In this document: positions 33,729-42,899 of the stretch, piece after piece
Layout: the number at the start of each line of letters is the position of its first letter
Numbering within the stretch: position 1 is the stretch's first letter
NCBI RefSeq assembly: GCF_046036945.1
Contig: NZ_JBJQOQ010000009.1
Location: 117,493 to 181,492 of the forward strand
Direction of reading: 5' to 3'
Origin: Brevibacillus_C sp046036945
Lineage (GTDB): Bacteria > Bacillota > Bacilli > Brevibacillales > Brevibacillaceae
DNA: 64,000 nucleotides
Notes under the pieces: generated by a model
Database searches by the model: none
Told to the model about the DNA's origin: nothing
The model's input: only the letters and a program-made list of their open reading frames with translations
Position numbers and translations under genes: made by a program

Positions 33729-35099
33729 ATGGCACACCTGCTTCTGGAGGATCTGCGAAACGAGCTGAAGTCAGATGATGTAAAACACCAGCGCTTGACC
33801 TCAAACGAAGTCGCTGCCGACCTCCTGTATATCAATACCCTTTGCGACGATACGCTGATCCAACAGGTCATTATATCACCCTTTTTTCACGCCAGGAATG
33901 AAGAAGAGTTTCGGCATATCTTGATGTCGAACCCTCACTATACTCCGTTTGCTGAAAACACAAACCTGAAAACCCTGAAGGATCAGCTTTTCCAGGGGCA
34001 AGTCATCGTCCAGGCAGGAGGTTGGCTATGCCTTTTCAACGCCAAGAATATCATCACAAAAACACCCGATGATGTAAAAGTGGAGACTACGGTTCTCGGT
34101 CCGCAAAAAGGCCTTAGCGAGGACTTGCAAACCAGCATCAATCTCATTCGGAACCGGTACCACAATCCTAGCTTGCACGTAGATCTCCGCAAGATCGGAA
34201 ACCGGACCCAGACGCCTTTTGCGCTTTTATACGATCAAGGATTGGTCGATCCTGACCTCTTGCACGAAGTCAACCAAAGGCTGTCCAAGGTAAATCTTGA
34301 TGTGGTTCAATCGGTTGGACAAGTGGCGAGACACCTGTCCGAACGAGGGAACATCCTCTTTCCAACCATTATGACGACCGACAGACAAGACCGCATCGTC
34401 CTGAATTTATCCCAGGGAAAAATCATTCTGTTCCTGCATGGAACGTCCTTTGCCTTGATTGTTCCTACGGTATTCTTCGACTTTTACTCTGCCATGGACG
34501 ACCTTTACCAACCGTATTTGGTGGGCAAGTTTCTGTTATTCCTGCGGTATATCGGGCTGTTTTTTTCCATTGTTCTGCCGGGCGTTTACGTAGCAAGCGT
34601 CTCCTATAATCCGGAGGTTTTTCGCGTGCAGCTGGCATTCTCGATTGCCGGCAGCAGAACTGCCGTTCCCTACCCGTCTTATCTTGAAGTATTGTTCATG
34701 CTTATCATGATGGAACTTCTCACCGAGGCAAGCTTGCGGCTGCCCAAAGCGATCGGTCAGACCGCTGCAACGGTTGGAGGACTCATACTGGGAGAGGCGG
34801 CCACTCAAGCCGGACTGGTCTCGAGTATCATGATTATCCTGATTGCCGGAGTCGCCATCTCCAATTTTGTCATTCCCATCAACACCATGGGTTTTGCCAT
34901 GCGGGTTGTGAAGTATTTGATTTTACTGCTCGCCACGTTTTACGGGCTGCTTGGCGTAGTCGGCGGCTTTCTGTTTCTGATTGGCTACCTGACCCACTTA
35001 AGAAGCATGGGACAACCCTTCTTTAAGATGTTTCGGCAAGTAGAATCCTCATCCGACACGAAAGGAAAGGCAACGAATCGTAAGGTGGCTAGTAAATGA
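33729..35099 (+). CDS. Spore germination protein, GerA/GerKA family
   Basis: 456 residues after GAGGAGGG. The N-terminal half is hydrophilic; the C-terminal half holds about five membrane helices including LPGVYVASVSYNPEVF and the RLPKAIGQTAATVGGLILG signature. It is the A subunit of a GerA-type germinant receptor in the spore inner membrane, which senses nutrients. It overlaps the B gene by 4 bases. Somewhat shorter than typical GerAA (about 480). No clear sigma-G promoter could be seen in the 100 bases upstream. Confidence 0.93.
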   Translation: MAHLLLEDLRNELKSDDVKHQRLTSNEVAADLLYINTLCDDTLIQQVIISPFFHARNEEEFRHILMSNPHYTPFAENTNLKTLKDQLFQGQVIVQAGGWLCLFNAKNIITKTPDDVKVETTVLGPQKGLSEDLQTSINLIRNRYHNPSLHVDLRKIGNRTQTPFALLYDQGLVDPDLLHEVNQRLSKVNLDVVQSVGQVARHLSERGNILFPTIMTTDRQDRIVLNLSQGKIILFLHGTSFALIVPTVFFDFYSAMDDLYQPYLVGKFLLFLRYIGLFFSIVLPGVYVASVSYNPEVFRVQLAFSIAGSRTAVPYPSYLEVLFMLIMMELLTEASLRLPKAIGQTAATVGGLILGEAATQAGLVSSIMIILIAGVAISNFVIPINTMGFAMRVVKYLILLLATFYGLLGVVGGFLFLIGYLTHLRSMGQPFFKMFRQVESSSDTKGKATNRKVASK

Positions 35100-36193
35100 G
35101 CCGTTACTTTCACTACCTTGTCTTGATCAATATGATCGTCAATATCGTGGTATTTGTTCCGAAAATCATGCTCAATCATCGTTTCAACGGGGCAGTGATG
35201 TCGATTCCGCTGGGCAGCATCATCGGAACGACTCTCCTGATCGTGTTCACAAAAGGGATGATGAAGTTTCCTGGCAAGGATCTATCCCAGATTCTGCAGG
35301 AAAGAACCCCCAAGTGGGTTCGGATCCCCCTCCTCCTTTTCCTGATTTTGTTGTTTTTCTGGGCAGGCTGTGTTACCTTAACCGCTTTTACCTCCATTTC
35401 GAAGCGGTACTTAATGCCGGAATCTTCCACTGCCTTTATTCTCGTCTTATTTCTCGCTATCGTCGGCTGGCTGGCAAGACAGAACACGAAAAGCGTACTG
35501 TTTTTTACCGAAATCACTTTTCTCATCAATTTGCCGTTTATTGTCTTTATCATCTTGAAGGCTTACGCCAATCCGTATCTGAATTGGGATGCCATAAAAG
35601 AGGTTGGCACCCACGTATTGGAGTTTCCCAACTGGACCCTGCTCGGAACCTCCAGCTACGTCTTCTCCGGCTACGCCAATCTCGTCCTGTTTCATCGCGT
35701 GTTTCAAGAACAGTTTCGTGTCCGTTTTCTCTGGCTGATCCCGATTGCCGGTTTTCTCACCTTATGTACGACTTTTTTTGTCCCGATCGGTTTTGCCGGC
35801 ACCTATGCCGTGTCTGATTTTGTGTATCCCTGGTTTGCGACAGCAGATTATATGCGGATGGAGTACGGATTCATCGAAAGGGTGCTGTATCCCTTCCTGA
35901 TCCTCTACATCTCGATTGCATTCGTAAGCTGCATCATCCACTGGCATGTGGCCCTGTTTCTGACCCTCAGCTTCTTTCGAAACAATGCCGGTTCTCAGCG
36001 GAGGGTATGGTGGGTCAAATGGCGGCCTTGGCTGGTCCTTGCCGTCTTTGCCGGCGCCACTTATCTGTACGATTATCTGTTTGATATCAATCAGTTTTAC
36101 AAACTTGCCTTACGCTGGATGGATATACGATTGGCGTCAGAGTTATTCATGGCTGTATTCATTGTTTATCTGGCAAGGAGACGGAAAACATGA
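35096..36193 (+). CDS. Spore germination protein, GerAB/GerKB family
   Basis: 365 residues with about ten membrane helices, in the amino acid/polyamine transporter-like family. It is the B subunit of the germinant receptor and usually determines ligand specificity. It overlaps both neighbours by 4 bases, typical of ger operons. Confidence 0.93.
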   Translation: MSRYFHYLVLINMIVNIVVFVPKIMLNHRFNGAVMSIPLGSIIGTTLLIVFTKGMMKFPGKDLSQILQERTPKWVRIPLLLFLILLFFWAGCVTLTAFTSISKRYLMPESSTAFILVLFLAIVGWLARQNTKSVLFFTEITFLINLPFIVFIILKAYANPYLNWDAIKEVGTHVLEFPNWTLLGTSSYVFSGYANLVLFHRVFQEQFRVRFLWLIPIAGFLTLCTTFFVPIGFAGTYAVSDFVYPWFATADYMRMEYGFIERVLYPFLILYISIAFVSCIIHWHVALFLTLSFFRNNAGSQRRVWWVKWRPWLVLAVFAGATYLYDYLFDINQFYKLALRWMDIRLASELFMAVFIVYLARRRKT

Positions 36194-37275
36194 AAAAGAT
36201 GATCTTCTTTGTGCTGGTGCTCTGTTTGTCCGTAAGCGGATGCAGTTTTAAGGATATCGACAAGCGTTTTTTTGTTGTCGCCATCGGAGTGGACAAAGGA
36301 AAAAAGCAAAAATTCCTGGTGACCCTAAAATTGGCGATCCCCGCTCCCTTGGGGACCAAATCCGGCGAAAACGAATCCGTGATGATCCGGCAAGAGATGA
36401 ATTCCATTTCGGAAGCAATCCGCCTGTTGAAGACCGAAGTAGACAAAGAGTTGGATTTTGGCCATGCGAAGGTGATTCTTTTTGGCGAGGGTCTGGCCAA
36501 GCAGGATATGACAGAAGCGCTAGATTGGTTTGTTCGCCGAAGGGACATACAAGGAATTGCCTGGGTGTCCATCGCCAGTCCGAGCGCCGAGAAGATCATT
36601 CAAATCCAGCCAAAGTGGGAAAGATTCGCCTCCAATGCCCTGTACTTGTCCTTTGGTCAGTCAGGCGTAGAGTCGTCTTACATTATTACTGAGTTTCTGT
36701 ATGATTTTTACGCCAGATATCATGAAAAGGGACTAAGCGCTTACCTCCCTGTCATTAAAGCAAGGGAAGACCACTACGTCATAAATCAAGCATCCATCTT
36801 TCGCAATAAAAAGGTAAAGCTGGAGCTCTCCAAGGAGGAAACACAACTTCTCAACGTAACGATGCGATCCTTCAACAAATTTGATCTGAAGGTGAAGACA
36901 AAACAGGGGGAGTTGTATATATCAGTGGAAGGAGTCAGCAATCGTTATACGATCGATACAACAAGCAGCCCTCCGACCATACATTTCAACGTTGAGCTGA
37001 ACGGCATCCTGGAAGAGGAGGTTCACAAGATAGGTGCTGCTGAAAAAATAAAAAAATACGAAGCGATCGCTGCACAAGAGTATGCAAAAAAGCTGAAGGC
37101 TTTCCTCCAAAAGCTCCAAAAAGCAAATGTCGACCCGTACGGCTTTGGCTTGCGGTACCGCGCGACCCATTTCAACAATAAAAACGAGTGGGCAGAGTGG
37201 GAAAAAATATATCCCCGGGCTCAATTTAAAGTGGACGTCAAAGTGAAAATTGCCGCCACGGGACTTGTTGAGTAA
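36190..37275 (+). CDS. Spore germination lipoprotein, Ger(x)C family
   Basis: 361 residues with a lipobox ending SVSGC (C18), followed by the Ger(x)C start KDIDKRFFVVAIGVDKG. It is the C subunit of the germinant receptor, anchored to the outer face of the spore inner membrane. It completes an A-B-C operon in standard order. Confidence 0.93.
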   Translation: MKKMIFFVLVLCLSVSGCSFKDIDKRFFVVAIGVDKGKKQKFLVTLKLAIPAPLGTKSGENESVMIRQEMNSISEAIRLLKTEVDKELDFGHAKVILFGEGLAKQDMTEALDWFVRRRDIQGIAWVSIASPSAEKIIQIQPKWERFASNALYLSFGQSGVESSYIITEFLYDFYARYHEKGLSAYLPVIKAREDHYVINQASIFRNKKVKLELSKEETQLLNVTMRSFNKFDLKVKTKQGELYISVEGVSNRYTIDTTSSPPTIHFNVELNGILEEEVHKIGAAEKIKKYEAIAAQEYAKKLKAFLQKLQKANVDPYGFGLRYRATHFNNKNEWAEWEKIYPRAQFKVDVKVKIAATGLVE

Positions 37276-37312
37276 AACAGGGAACGGCAAGGCGGCTTGG
37301 TAGATGGCACAT

Positions 37313-37354
37313 AAAAGGGTATGGCGTTCTCGCCGGGATCGCCATACCCTTTTT
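37313..37354. terminator. Terminator of the germination operon
   Basis: AAAAGGGTATGGCG and CGCCATACCCTTTTT arms, so T runs exist on both strands. It also ends the convergent small membrane protein gene, which stops at 37359. Confidence 0.9.
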
Positions 37355-37358
37355 CAGG

Positions 37359-37592
37359 CTAAAATTCGCTGCGCTTATTTTCTTTCATCTGCTTCTCCAT
37401 CAGGCTGATCAATCGATCCAGCTTCTCACCTTGCTCTTTATCATGCTGATTTTTCGTTTTCATGAACTTTACGAAACGAAACAGTACATACAAGATGAAT
37501 CCATAAAACACCAGTGTCAGCAGCATTGGAATGAAGGCAAATCCTAATCCGATTCCAATTCCAGGTTCATGAATGGCAGAAAAATCCAACAA
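37359..37592 (-). CDS. Small membrane protein with coiled-coil tail
   Basis: 77 residues from TTG 37592, with GAGGGGG at 8 bases. One membrane helix (about 14-38, FIPMLLTLVFYGFILYVLF) is followed by a charged helix (EQGEKLDRLISLMEKQMKE). Layout matches small hypothetical proteins of Bacilli; no function known. Confidence 0.7.
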   Translation of the reverse strand: MLDFSAIHEPGIGIGLGFAFIPMLLTLVFYGFILYVLFRFVKFMKTKNQHDKEQGEKLDRLISLMEKQMKENKRSEF

Positions 37593-38083
37593 ACGAAAAT
37601 TCCCCCTCTATTTCAAATTCAACTTGGAAATAATTCCCTTGCATGATTTTACCACTAATTCCCCTACCCGACCAGCGAAAGCCGCTTTGCCTTCTTTGCA
37701 TGAAAACCGCTTTGAAATCCGCCGACTTGTTCCATTTTTCCCTCCATTTTTTTTCTGCCAAAATATCAGATAACCTGCTTCTCTCTCAAGGAAAATGGTA
37801 TAATATAACAAATCATCTGTTAAGAGATGAAGTTCATTTTCTCACTCCCTTCGACCGCATCTTAAGACAGATTCAAGTGGAACATCGAGAAGTGAAAGTC
37901 GAAAAGAAAGTGGAGGACGACGAAGAAGGGGACGACAAAGACAAAAAACGCCAAGAAGGCATCCAAACGGTGATATTCGTCAAGTGAATGATGAATGTTG
38001 CATGAAGACCGAAGTGATTTTCACGCAATGACGACACCATAACTGGGTCCTGTAAGAATCGATGTGATGAAGAGGTGGCTGCC
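37593..38083. other. Intergenic region with TATAAT box and acidic open frame
   Basis: A plus-strand TATAAT at 37799-37804 precedes an open frame ending at 37987 whose last 37 codons, from GTG 37877, encode a highly charged tail (KVEKKVEDDEEGDDKDKK). No ribosome binding site or good start is visible, so I do not call a gene. The rest is AT-rich with nothing recognised. Confidence 0.4.
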
Positions 38084-38311
38084 TTGGATCATTTCCTGAA
38101 ATGGGTTGGTTGCGTAATTATCAGTTTCTTTTTTTGTTTTGGGCTGTATTTTGCCGGTATTATGATCGGTCTCGTCATCGCGTTTTCACTGATTATCGGC
38201 ACCCTTCTGTTTCTTGTCGGTTTTCTCTATTCGGAAATGCAAGGGCTGCATGCCGCAATCAAAATGCTTGAAGACAAATTAGACGATATGAAGAATTCCC
38301 CAAAAGAATGA
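38084..38311 (+). CDS. Small two-helix membrane protein
   Basis: About 75 residues from TTG 38084 after GAAGAGGTGG (GTG 38075 possible). Two membrane helices (VGCVIISFFFCFGLYFAGI; VIAFSLIIGTLLFLVGFL) are followed by a short amphipathic tail (AAIKMLEDKLDDMK). Its layout resembles the 77-residue protein nearby in having a membrane part and an acidic coiled tail. Unknown function. Confidence 0.65.
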   Translation: MDHFLKWVGCVIISFFFCFGLYFAGIMIGLVIAFSLIIGTLLFLVGFLYSEMQGLHAAIKMLEDKLDDMKNSPKE

Positions 38312-38478
38312 AGCAAGGATCATTCGCTGTCGTGATAAAGGATCTCGAATTTGGAGGTTGGTTGGCGAAAGAAATTAATTTGTGCTTAGCAACATATCGT
38401 GTCCTAATTCTCCCATCAGTCGTATAATTTGGAAAGGATCTGATGTTGGAAAATTCCGAATGAGAGGTGAACGCTGCA

Positions 38479-38667
38479 GTGAGCAAATTATTTGATACAT
38501 GGGTCGGAGCCGTCGCACTGGAGATGGCGTTATTGGGGGCCGCCCTGATCTTTTCCGATAATATGAAGTTTGTCATCTTTATGGTCACCTTCATTGCAGC
38601 GACCCTGATCGTTGGCGCAACCTATTTGCTTCTGAAAAAAGAGTCATCCTCCAAGACGGATATGTAA
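38479..38667 (+). CDS. Small two-helix membrane protein
   Basis: 62 residues from GTG 38479, with GAGAGGTG at 9 bases. Two helices (VALEMALLGAALIF; FVIFMVTFIAATLIVGATYL) and a short charged C-terminus. Unknown function. Confidence 0.65.
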   Translation: MSKLFDTWVGAVALEMALLGAALIFSDNMKFVIFMVTFIAATLIVGATYLLLKKESSSKTDM

Positions 38668-38752
38668 CCGAAACAAAGTGTTTTTTTCCAAGAGTTACAT
38701 GCTCCATCACTTTAGAATCATGATAAAATAATCATGTTAATAAATGAGTAAC

Positions 38753-38825
38753 GGGGTATTAGCTCAGTTGGCAGAGCAGTTGACTCTTAATCATCAGGTC
38801 GCAGGTTCGAGGCCTGCATACCCCA
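38753..38825 (+). tRNA. tRNA-Lys(CUU)
   Basis: 73 bases that fold as a tRNA: acceptor GGGGTAT/ATACCCC, D arm with AGCTCAGTTGG, anticodon loop CTCTTAA giving CUU (lysine), and T arm GCAGG/CCTGC around TTCGAGG. The anticodon stem GTTGA/TCATC has one U-U mismatch at its second pair. CCA is not encoded. Confidence 0.93.
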
Positions 38826-38844
38826 TTGTTCGATATACGAAAGT

Positions 38845-38879
38845 AAAGCGCAGGGCAAAAGGCTCCTGCGCTTTTTTTG
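38845..38879 (+). terminator. Terminator after tRNA-Lys
   Basis: AAAGCGCAGG and CCTGCGCTTT arms followed by a seven-T run, 20 bases after the tRNA. Confidence 0.9.
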
Positions 38880-38947
38880 TTTTCGAACGCTGGAAGAAAA
38901 CGGGCGCCGACCGCAGCCGACACCCTTCGAAGTTCGCTGTCTTTTCC

Positions 38948-40300
38948 TTATTCCAGCACAACCGTCCTCTTCGAAATTTTCAAAAAGAGATAATAGACTA
39001 CCCCAATTCCCAGCCAGATGAAGCCGAGTTCCTTCGACATCGCATCGAGGCTGTACCAGACATAGCCGATGATGAGAAAGCCGATCAACGGCAGCAGCAG
39101 GTGTTTGACCACATTGCCCGATTTGTTGCGCAGGAAGTAATGGTTAAACACCGAAACGTGCAGCAGCAGAAATGCAGTCAACGCCCCGAAGTTGACCAGC
39201 GAGGTAAGCGCCGCCAGCTGGTTCATGAAAAACAGGCCGACCAACAGCGAGATGACCGCAACCAGCACCGTGCTGAGGTAAGGCGTTTTAAACCGGGGAT
39301 GAACCTTGGCGAGGAAAGCCGGCAGGTTCTTGTCCCGCCCCATGCTGTACAAGATCCGCGAAATAGCGGCTTGTGCGGCAAGCGCGTTGGCCAAGCCCCA
39401 GGAGATGACCGTGGCGAGAATGCAGAGGTTTTTCAGCCAAGGGCCGCCGGCAAGCTCGGCGATCTGGTAGAAAGCGACATCGGCGTTTTCAAAACTGGTG
39501 AAATCAGGCCAGATCATCGCGGCGATCCAGGTTTGCACGATGAACAGTCCGCCAACCCCGAACAAAGCGATGATGGCCGCCTTGCCCACGGTGTTGACGC
39601 CGCCTTTCGTTTCCTCCGCCAGCGTGCTGATTCCGTCAAATCCCAGGAAACTGAGCACCGCGATGGAAACCGCCCCCATCACCAGCGGCATGCTGAAATG
39701 GTTGGCGTCATAAATCGGTTTAAGCGAGAATCCTCCCCCTACTCCGTTAATCAACGCCGTCAAGCCAACGATGATAAACAACAAGAGAACGATGAGTTCA
39801 AAGGCGAGAACGATCATGTTTGCTTTTGCCGTAAATTCGATGCCCCTGATATTGATCAAGGTATTCACTGCGATAAAGACAATCAGCCAGACCCAAACCG
39901 GAACCGAGGGTACCAGCTCCCCCAATGCCGAAGCGGAGACGAGGTACAAAAGGGACGGCACCAAGATATAGTCAAGCAGCAGCACCCAGCCGGCAAAGAA
40001 GCCGACAGTGGGATTGATCCCCCGCTGCGCGTACGAATACACCGAACCGGCGATCGGAAATGCCTCCGACATGCGGGCATAGCTGAGCGCGGTAAAAATC
40101 ATTCCGACCATCCCGATCAGATAGGTAAGGGCGACCATTCCCCCGGAGCCCTGCGCCACTGATCCGTAAATGCCGAACGGAGCGATCGGAACCATGAAAA
40201 TCATGCCGTAGACGACCAGGTCGCGCAGCGTCAGCGACCGCTGCAGCTCCTGCTTGTATCCAAAAGTAGAAACGGTTTCTTGTTTTGTTTGTGCTTCCAT
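38948..40300 (-). CDS. APC family amino acid permease
   Basis: 450 residues from ATG 40300, with AGGGTG upstream. About 12 membrane helices; the first carries MIFMVPIAPFGIYGSVAQGS and a GFDGISTLAEE motif marks helix 6. It imports an amino acid, amine or related compound by proton symport. It is the last gene of a three-gene operon with an acetamidase and a glutamine-synthetase-like enzyme, transcribed from a sigma-54 promoter, so its substrate may be an amine or amide used as nitrogen source. Confidence 0.9.
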   Translation of the reverse strand: MEAQTKQETVSTFGYKQELQRSLTLRDLVVYGMIFMVPIAPFGIYGSVAQGSGGMVALTYLIGMVGMIFTALSYARMSEAFPIAGSVYSYAQRGINPTVGFFAGWVLLLDYILVPSLLYLVSASALGELVPSVPVWVWLIVFIAVNTLINIRGIEFTAKANMIVLAFELIVLLLFIIVGLTALINGVGGGFSLKPIYDANHFSMPLVMGAVSIAVLSFLGFDGISTLAEETKGGVNTVGKAAIIALFGVGGLFIVQTWIAAMIWPDFTSFENADVAFYQIAELAGGPWLKNLCILATVISWGLANALAAQAAISRILYSMGRDKNLPAFLAKVHPRFKTPYLSTVLVAVISLLVGLFFMNQLAALTSLVNFGALTAFLLLHVSVFNHYFLRNKSGNVVKHLLLPLIGFLIIGYVWYSLDAMSKELGFIWLGIGVVYYLFLKISKRTVVLE

Positions 40301-40310
40301 GTTGTTCACC

Positions 40311-41225
40311 CTACTTTACAAGATAAATATCAGCGTCAAATCCGGCTGCTTTGGCAAAAGTGAGCGGCAGCTCCATACGTGCTGTCTTGAGCGGATCGAC
40401 AATCTGGCATACGCGCAAATCGCCGGCGGCAGACAGCAGGAAGGTAGCTTCTTCTTTTGCTATCTGCAGTTCTTCGTGCAGGAAGCAGACCATGTTGACA
40501 ACGGCGCGGTCTGCGGCTGCGTCCAGCTCCTTTTCGGAAGCGAGCGTCATGAGGTGATCTTTGTTTACCGCCATCGGCAGCGGCCATTTCTTCCCTTTGA
40601 TTACCTCAAGCGTTACCGTCACTTCTCCGGCCACTTCTACGCCGCAGACAGCCACTTCCCCATCCCCCATGGCGGCATGCAAATCGCCAAGGGCAAACAG
40701 CGCTCCCGGCACGTTGACCGGCAAAAACAGCGTCGTGCCTTCCCGGTTCTGTTTGCAATCGAGATTGCCGCCGTGGTCGCCGGGCGTACCGCAGGAGATT
40801 GCTTCGCCCGCCGGTGCTGTACCGATCACGCCGATCATCGGATTGATCGGGACTTTCAGGTTTTCGGCGAGCACCGCGCAGCCGTTTTCCACCGGCACCA
40901 TCCGAATGGTGTTCTGCGTAAAATCAAAGCCCATCACGCCCAGATTGGGACCGGTAACCATGACGCCTTGGCTGGCGATGTTGATTTTTTCAATCTTGAC
41001 GGCAAGGATATCGCCCGGTTCGGCTCCTTCCACATAGACGGGGCCGGTCGCCGGATTGATCCGGTTCCAATCCAGTTCGCCAAACTCCATATCGGCGGAT
41101 GTAATCTGGTCTTCAAAGCAATCGCAGGTTTCAAACACCACCCGGCTGCCTGATGTAACGCGCAAGGCTGGTTCGTTTTCCGGCGACATCGCGTAAATGA
41201 GATGCTCTTTGCTGATCCGATTCAT
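40311..41225 (-). CDS. Acetamidase/formamidase family amidohydrolase
   Basis: 304 residues. It hydrolyses short amides to acid and ammonia. Family features include PATGPVYVEGAEPGDILAVKI, GDLHAAMGDGEV and the conserved GTPGDHGGNLDCK. Start ATG 41225 is preceded by AGGAGG. Its operon with an amine-type permease and a gamma-glutamylating enzyme suggests amide or polyamine nitrogen use. Confidence 0.9.
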   Translation of the reverse strand: MNRISKEHLIYAMSPENEPALRVTSGSRVVFETCDCFEDQITSADMEFGELDWNRINPATGPVYVEGAEPGDILAVKIEKINIASQGVMVTGPNLGVMGFDFTQNTIRMVPVENGCAVLAENLKVPINPMIGVIGTAPAGEAISCGTPGDHGGNLDCKQNREGTTLFLPVNVPGALFALGDLHAAMGDGEVAVCGVEVAGEVTVTLEVIKGKKWPLPMAVNKDHLMTLASEKELDAAADRAVVNMVCFLHEELQIAKEEATFLLSAAGDLRVCQIVDPLKTARMELPLTFAKAAGFDADIYLVK

Positions 41226-41250
41226 CTTTCATCAACCTCCTGTTGTTCTG

Positions 41251-42594
41251 TTAAAACAAATGAAAATACTCGTTTCGCTCCCACTCGCTCACACTGCGCT
41301 GATACCTCTGCCACTCATTCTGGCGAAGGGAGGCATAGTGCTGGATGAAGCGGGAACCGAAAAATTGGGTGAACCATTCATTGGACAAGAGCGCTTCCAC
41401 AGCAAGATCAAGTCTGGCCGGCAAAGGACGATGGCCGCCAGGCTGGCGGTAGAGATCGACACCAGTGGCTGCGGCCGGCGGTTCCAGCCGCCTGCGGATC
41501 CCATCCAGGCCTGCTAGCAGAATCGCCGCCATCGCCAGATACGGATTGGTATCTGCCCCGGGCAGCCGGTTTTCCAAATGGGTTCCCGCTTCCCCTCTGG
41601 CAAACGGAATCCGGATCATCGCGCTGCGGTGCTCGTAGCCCCAGGCGGCATGCGTGGGGGCAAACGTACCGGAGACGAGGCGCTTGTAGCTGTTCACCGT
41701 ACTGTTGCAAAGCGCGCAAACTGCATCGGCATGCTCGATTTGCCCGGCGATAAACCAGCGTGCCAAAGCGGATAGACCATCATTGGACTGCTGATCGTAG
41801 AACAGGTTGCGTCCCTGCCGATCCAGCAGCGAAAGGTGGACATGGCCGCCGCTCCCGCTCAGCCGCTCGTCCGGCTTGCTCATAAAAGTGGCCTGCCAGC
41901 CCTTTTGGCTCAAGATTTCCTTGATTCCCATCCGGTAGAAATAGGCCATATCGGCGATCGCTTTGCCTTCAAAGGGGGAGTTGGTAACTTCAAACTGTCC
42001 CGAGCCGTATTCCGTGTTGGCCACTTCCGGACCGGCGCCGATGCCGTCGAGCCCCTGCTGCAAGTCTTCCAGGATGTCCGCCACCTCCGCCTGGACTACG
42101 TCGGAATAGCAGTTAAGGCCGCTCCAGGCCGGCTGCTGCGTCATCTTGTTATAGACAAAAAATTCAAATTCGAAGGCGCCCCGTACCCGAAAGCCCTCCT
42201 CCTCGTACGCCCGAAGCACCCGTTCCAACTGATAGCGCGGGGATTCCGCGATCGGCTCGCCTGCATAGTCGAACAGATCGGCGATCACACGGGCCGTCTG
42301 ATTGGCCCAGGGCAGGACGACAAACGTACTGAGATCAGGCTTCATCAGCCAACTGGGATAGCCTCCTGCGTAACCGTCGCCCGCCTCCTCAACCAGCTCG
42401 GCGGATGTATCCATGGAATAAAGCGCGGAGGGAAAAGTAAGCCCCTCCCTCATCACCTTCTCCAGGAAAAACCGGGCCGGCACAAAACGGGACCTGGGGA
42501 TGTTTGAATTGTCAGTCACGGCGACGCGAACAGTTCGAATATTTTGCTCCTGGATCAGTTGCTGAACATAACGCTGGAAATCTTTCTCGTCCAT
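41251..42594 (-). CDS. Glutamine synthetase family protein, gamma-glutamylation type
   Basis: 447 residues from ATG 42594, after AAGGGGTG. It has the GS catalytic core (FEFEFFVY with E residues; GSGGHVHLSL; NSYKRLVSGTFAPTHAAWGYEHRSAMIR). Such smaller GS-like proteins, including PuuA, usually attach glutamate to amines or other amino compounds rather than ammonia. A conserved sigma-54 promoter precedes it. True glutamine synthetase cannot be excluded. Confidence 0.85.
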   Translation of the reverse strand: MDEKDFQRYVQQLIQEQNIRTVRVAVTDNSNIPRSRFVPARFFLEKVMREGLTFPSALYSMDTSAELVEEAGDGYAGGYPSWLMKPDLSTFVVLPWANQTARVIADLFDYAGEPIAESPRYQLERVLRAYEEEGFRVRGAFEFEFFVYNKMTQQPAWSGLNCYSDVVQAEVADILEDLQQGLDGIGAGPEVANTEYGSGQFEVTNSPFEGKAIADMAYFYRMGIKEILSQKGWQATFMSKPDERLSGSGGHVHLSLLDRQGRNLFYDQQSNDGLSALARWFIAGQIEHADAVCALCNSTVNSYKRLVSGTFAPTHAAWGYEHRSAMIRIPFARGEAGTHLENRLPGADTNPYLAMAAILLAGLDGIRRRLEPPAAATGVDLYRQPGGHRPLPARLDLAVEALLSNEWFTQFFGSRFIQHYASLRQNEWQRYQRSVSEWERNEYFHLF

Positions 42595-42899
42595 AAAGAC
42601 ACCCCTTGGAAGATTTGTATTATGCAATTTTCGTGCCAATAACCAAAAGGCTTGAAACAAGCCATTTTAACAGACTTTTCAAAAAGACAACAACCCATTT
42701 TGTTTCGAAAATAAACCAAAAAGTAATATTTGACGAAAATTCGCGATAAATTTACCATGTAATTGTATCATATCCGAACCAACATTTGATCCGAAATTGA
42801 AAACAGCACTGGATGAAAAGCGGGCTGTCCCCCCTAGTCATCCAATTTCGAAGAGGCTTTTTAGCGTTTTGCCAATCTTTCCGAGAAAGAAGGGTCTTT
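42595..42899. other. Divergent control region of the sigma-54 operon
   Basis: Contains the sigma-54 promoter (42623-42638) and, upstream of it, GGCTTG-AAA-CAAGCC (42649-42663), a perfect 15-base inverted repeat 10 bases upstream of the -24 box. A TTTCGAAA palindrome lies about 65 bases upstream of -24. Activator-binding sites are usually 80-200 bases upstream; neither repeat is proven. Confidence 0.5.
42623..42638 (-). promoter_or_regulatory. Sigma-54 (-24/-12) promoter
   Basis: TGGCACGAAAATTGCA on the minus strand matches the sigma-54 consensus TGGCAC-N5-TTGCA without a mismatch. It drives the GS-like, acetamidase and permease genes. An activator with the sigma-54 contact motif is encoded divergently 260 bases away. 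Confidence 0.88.

Noticed and set aside
38753..38825. tRNA attachment site of an integrated element
   Set aside because: No integrase gene and no direct repeat of the tRNA 3' end were found nearby.
38744..40162. A 472-codon plus-strand frame over the tRNA and permease
   Set aside because: It runs through a tRNA gene, has no domain, low hydrophobicity typical of an antisense shadow, and the minus strand encodes a clear APC permease.
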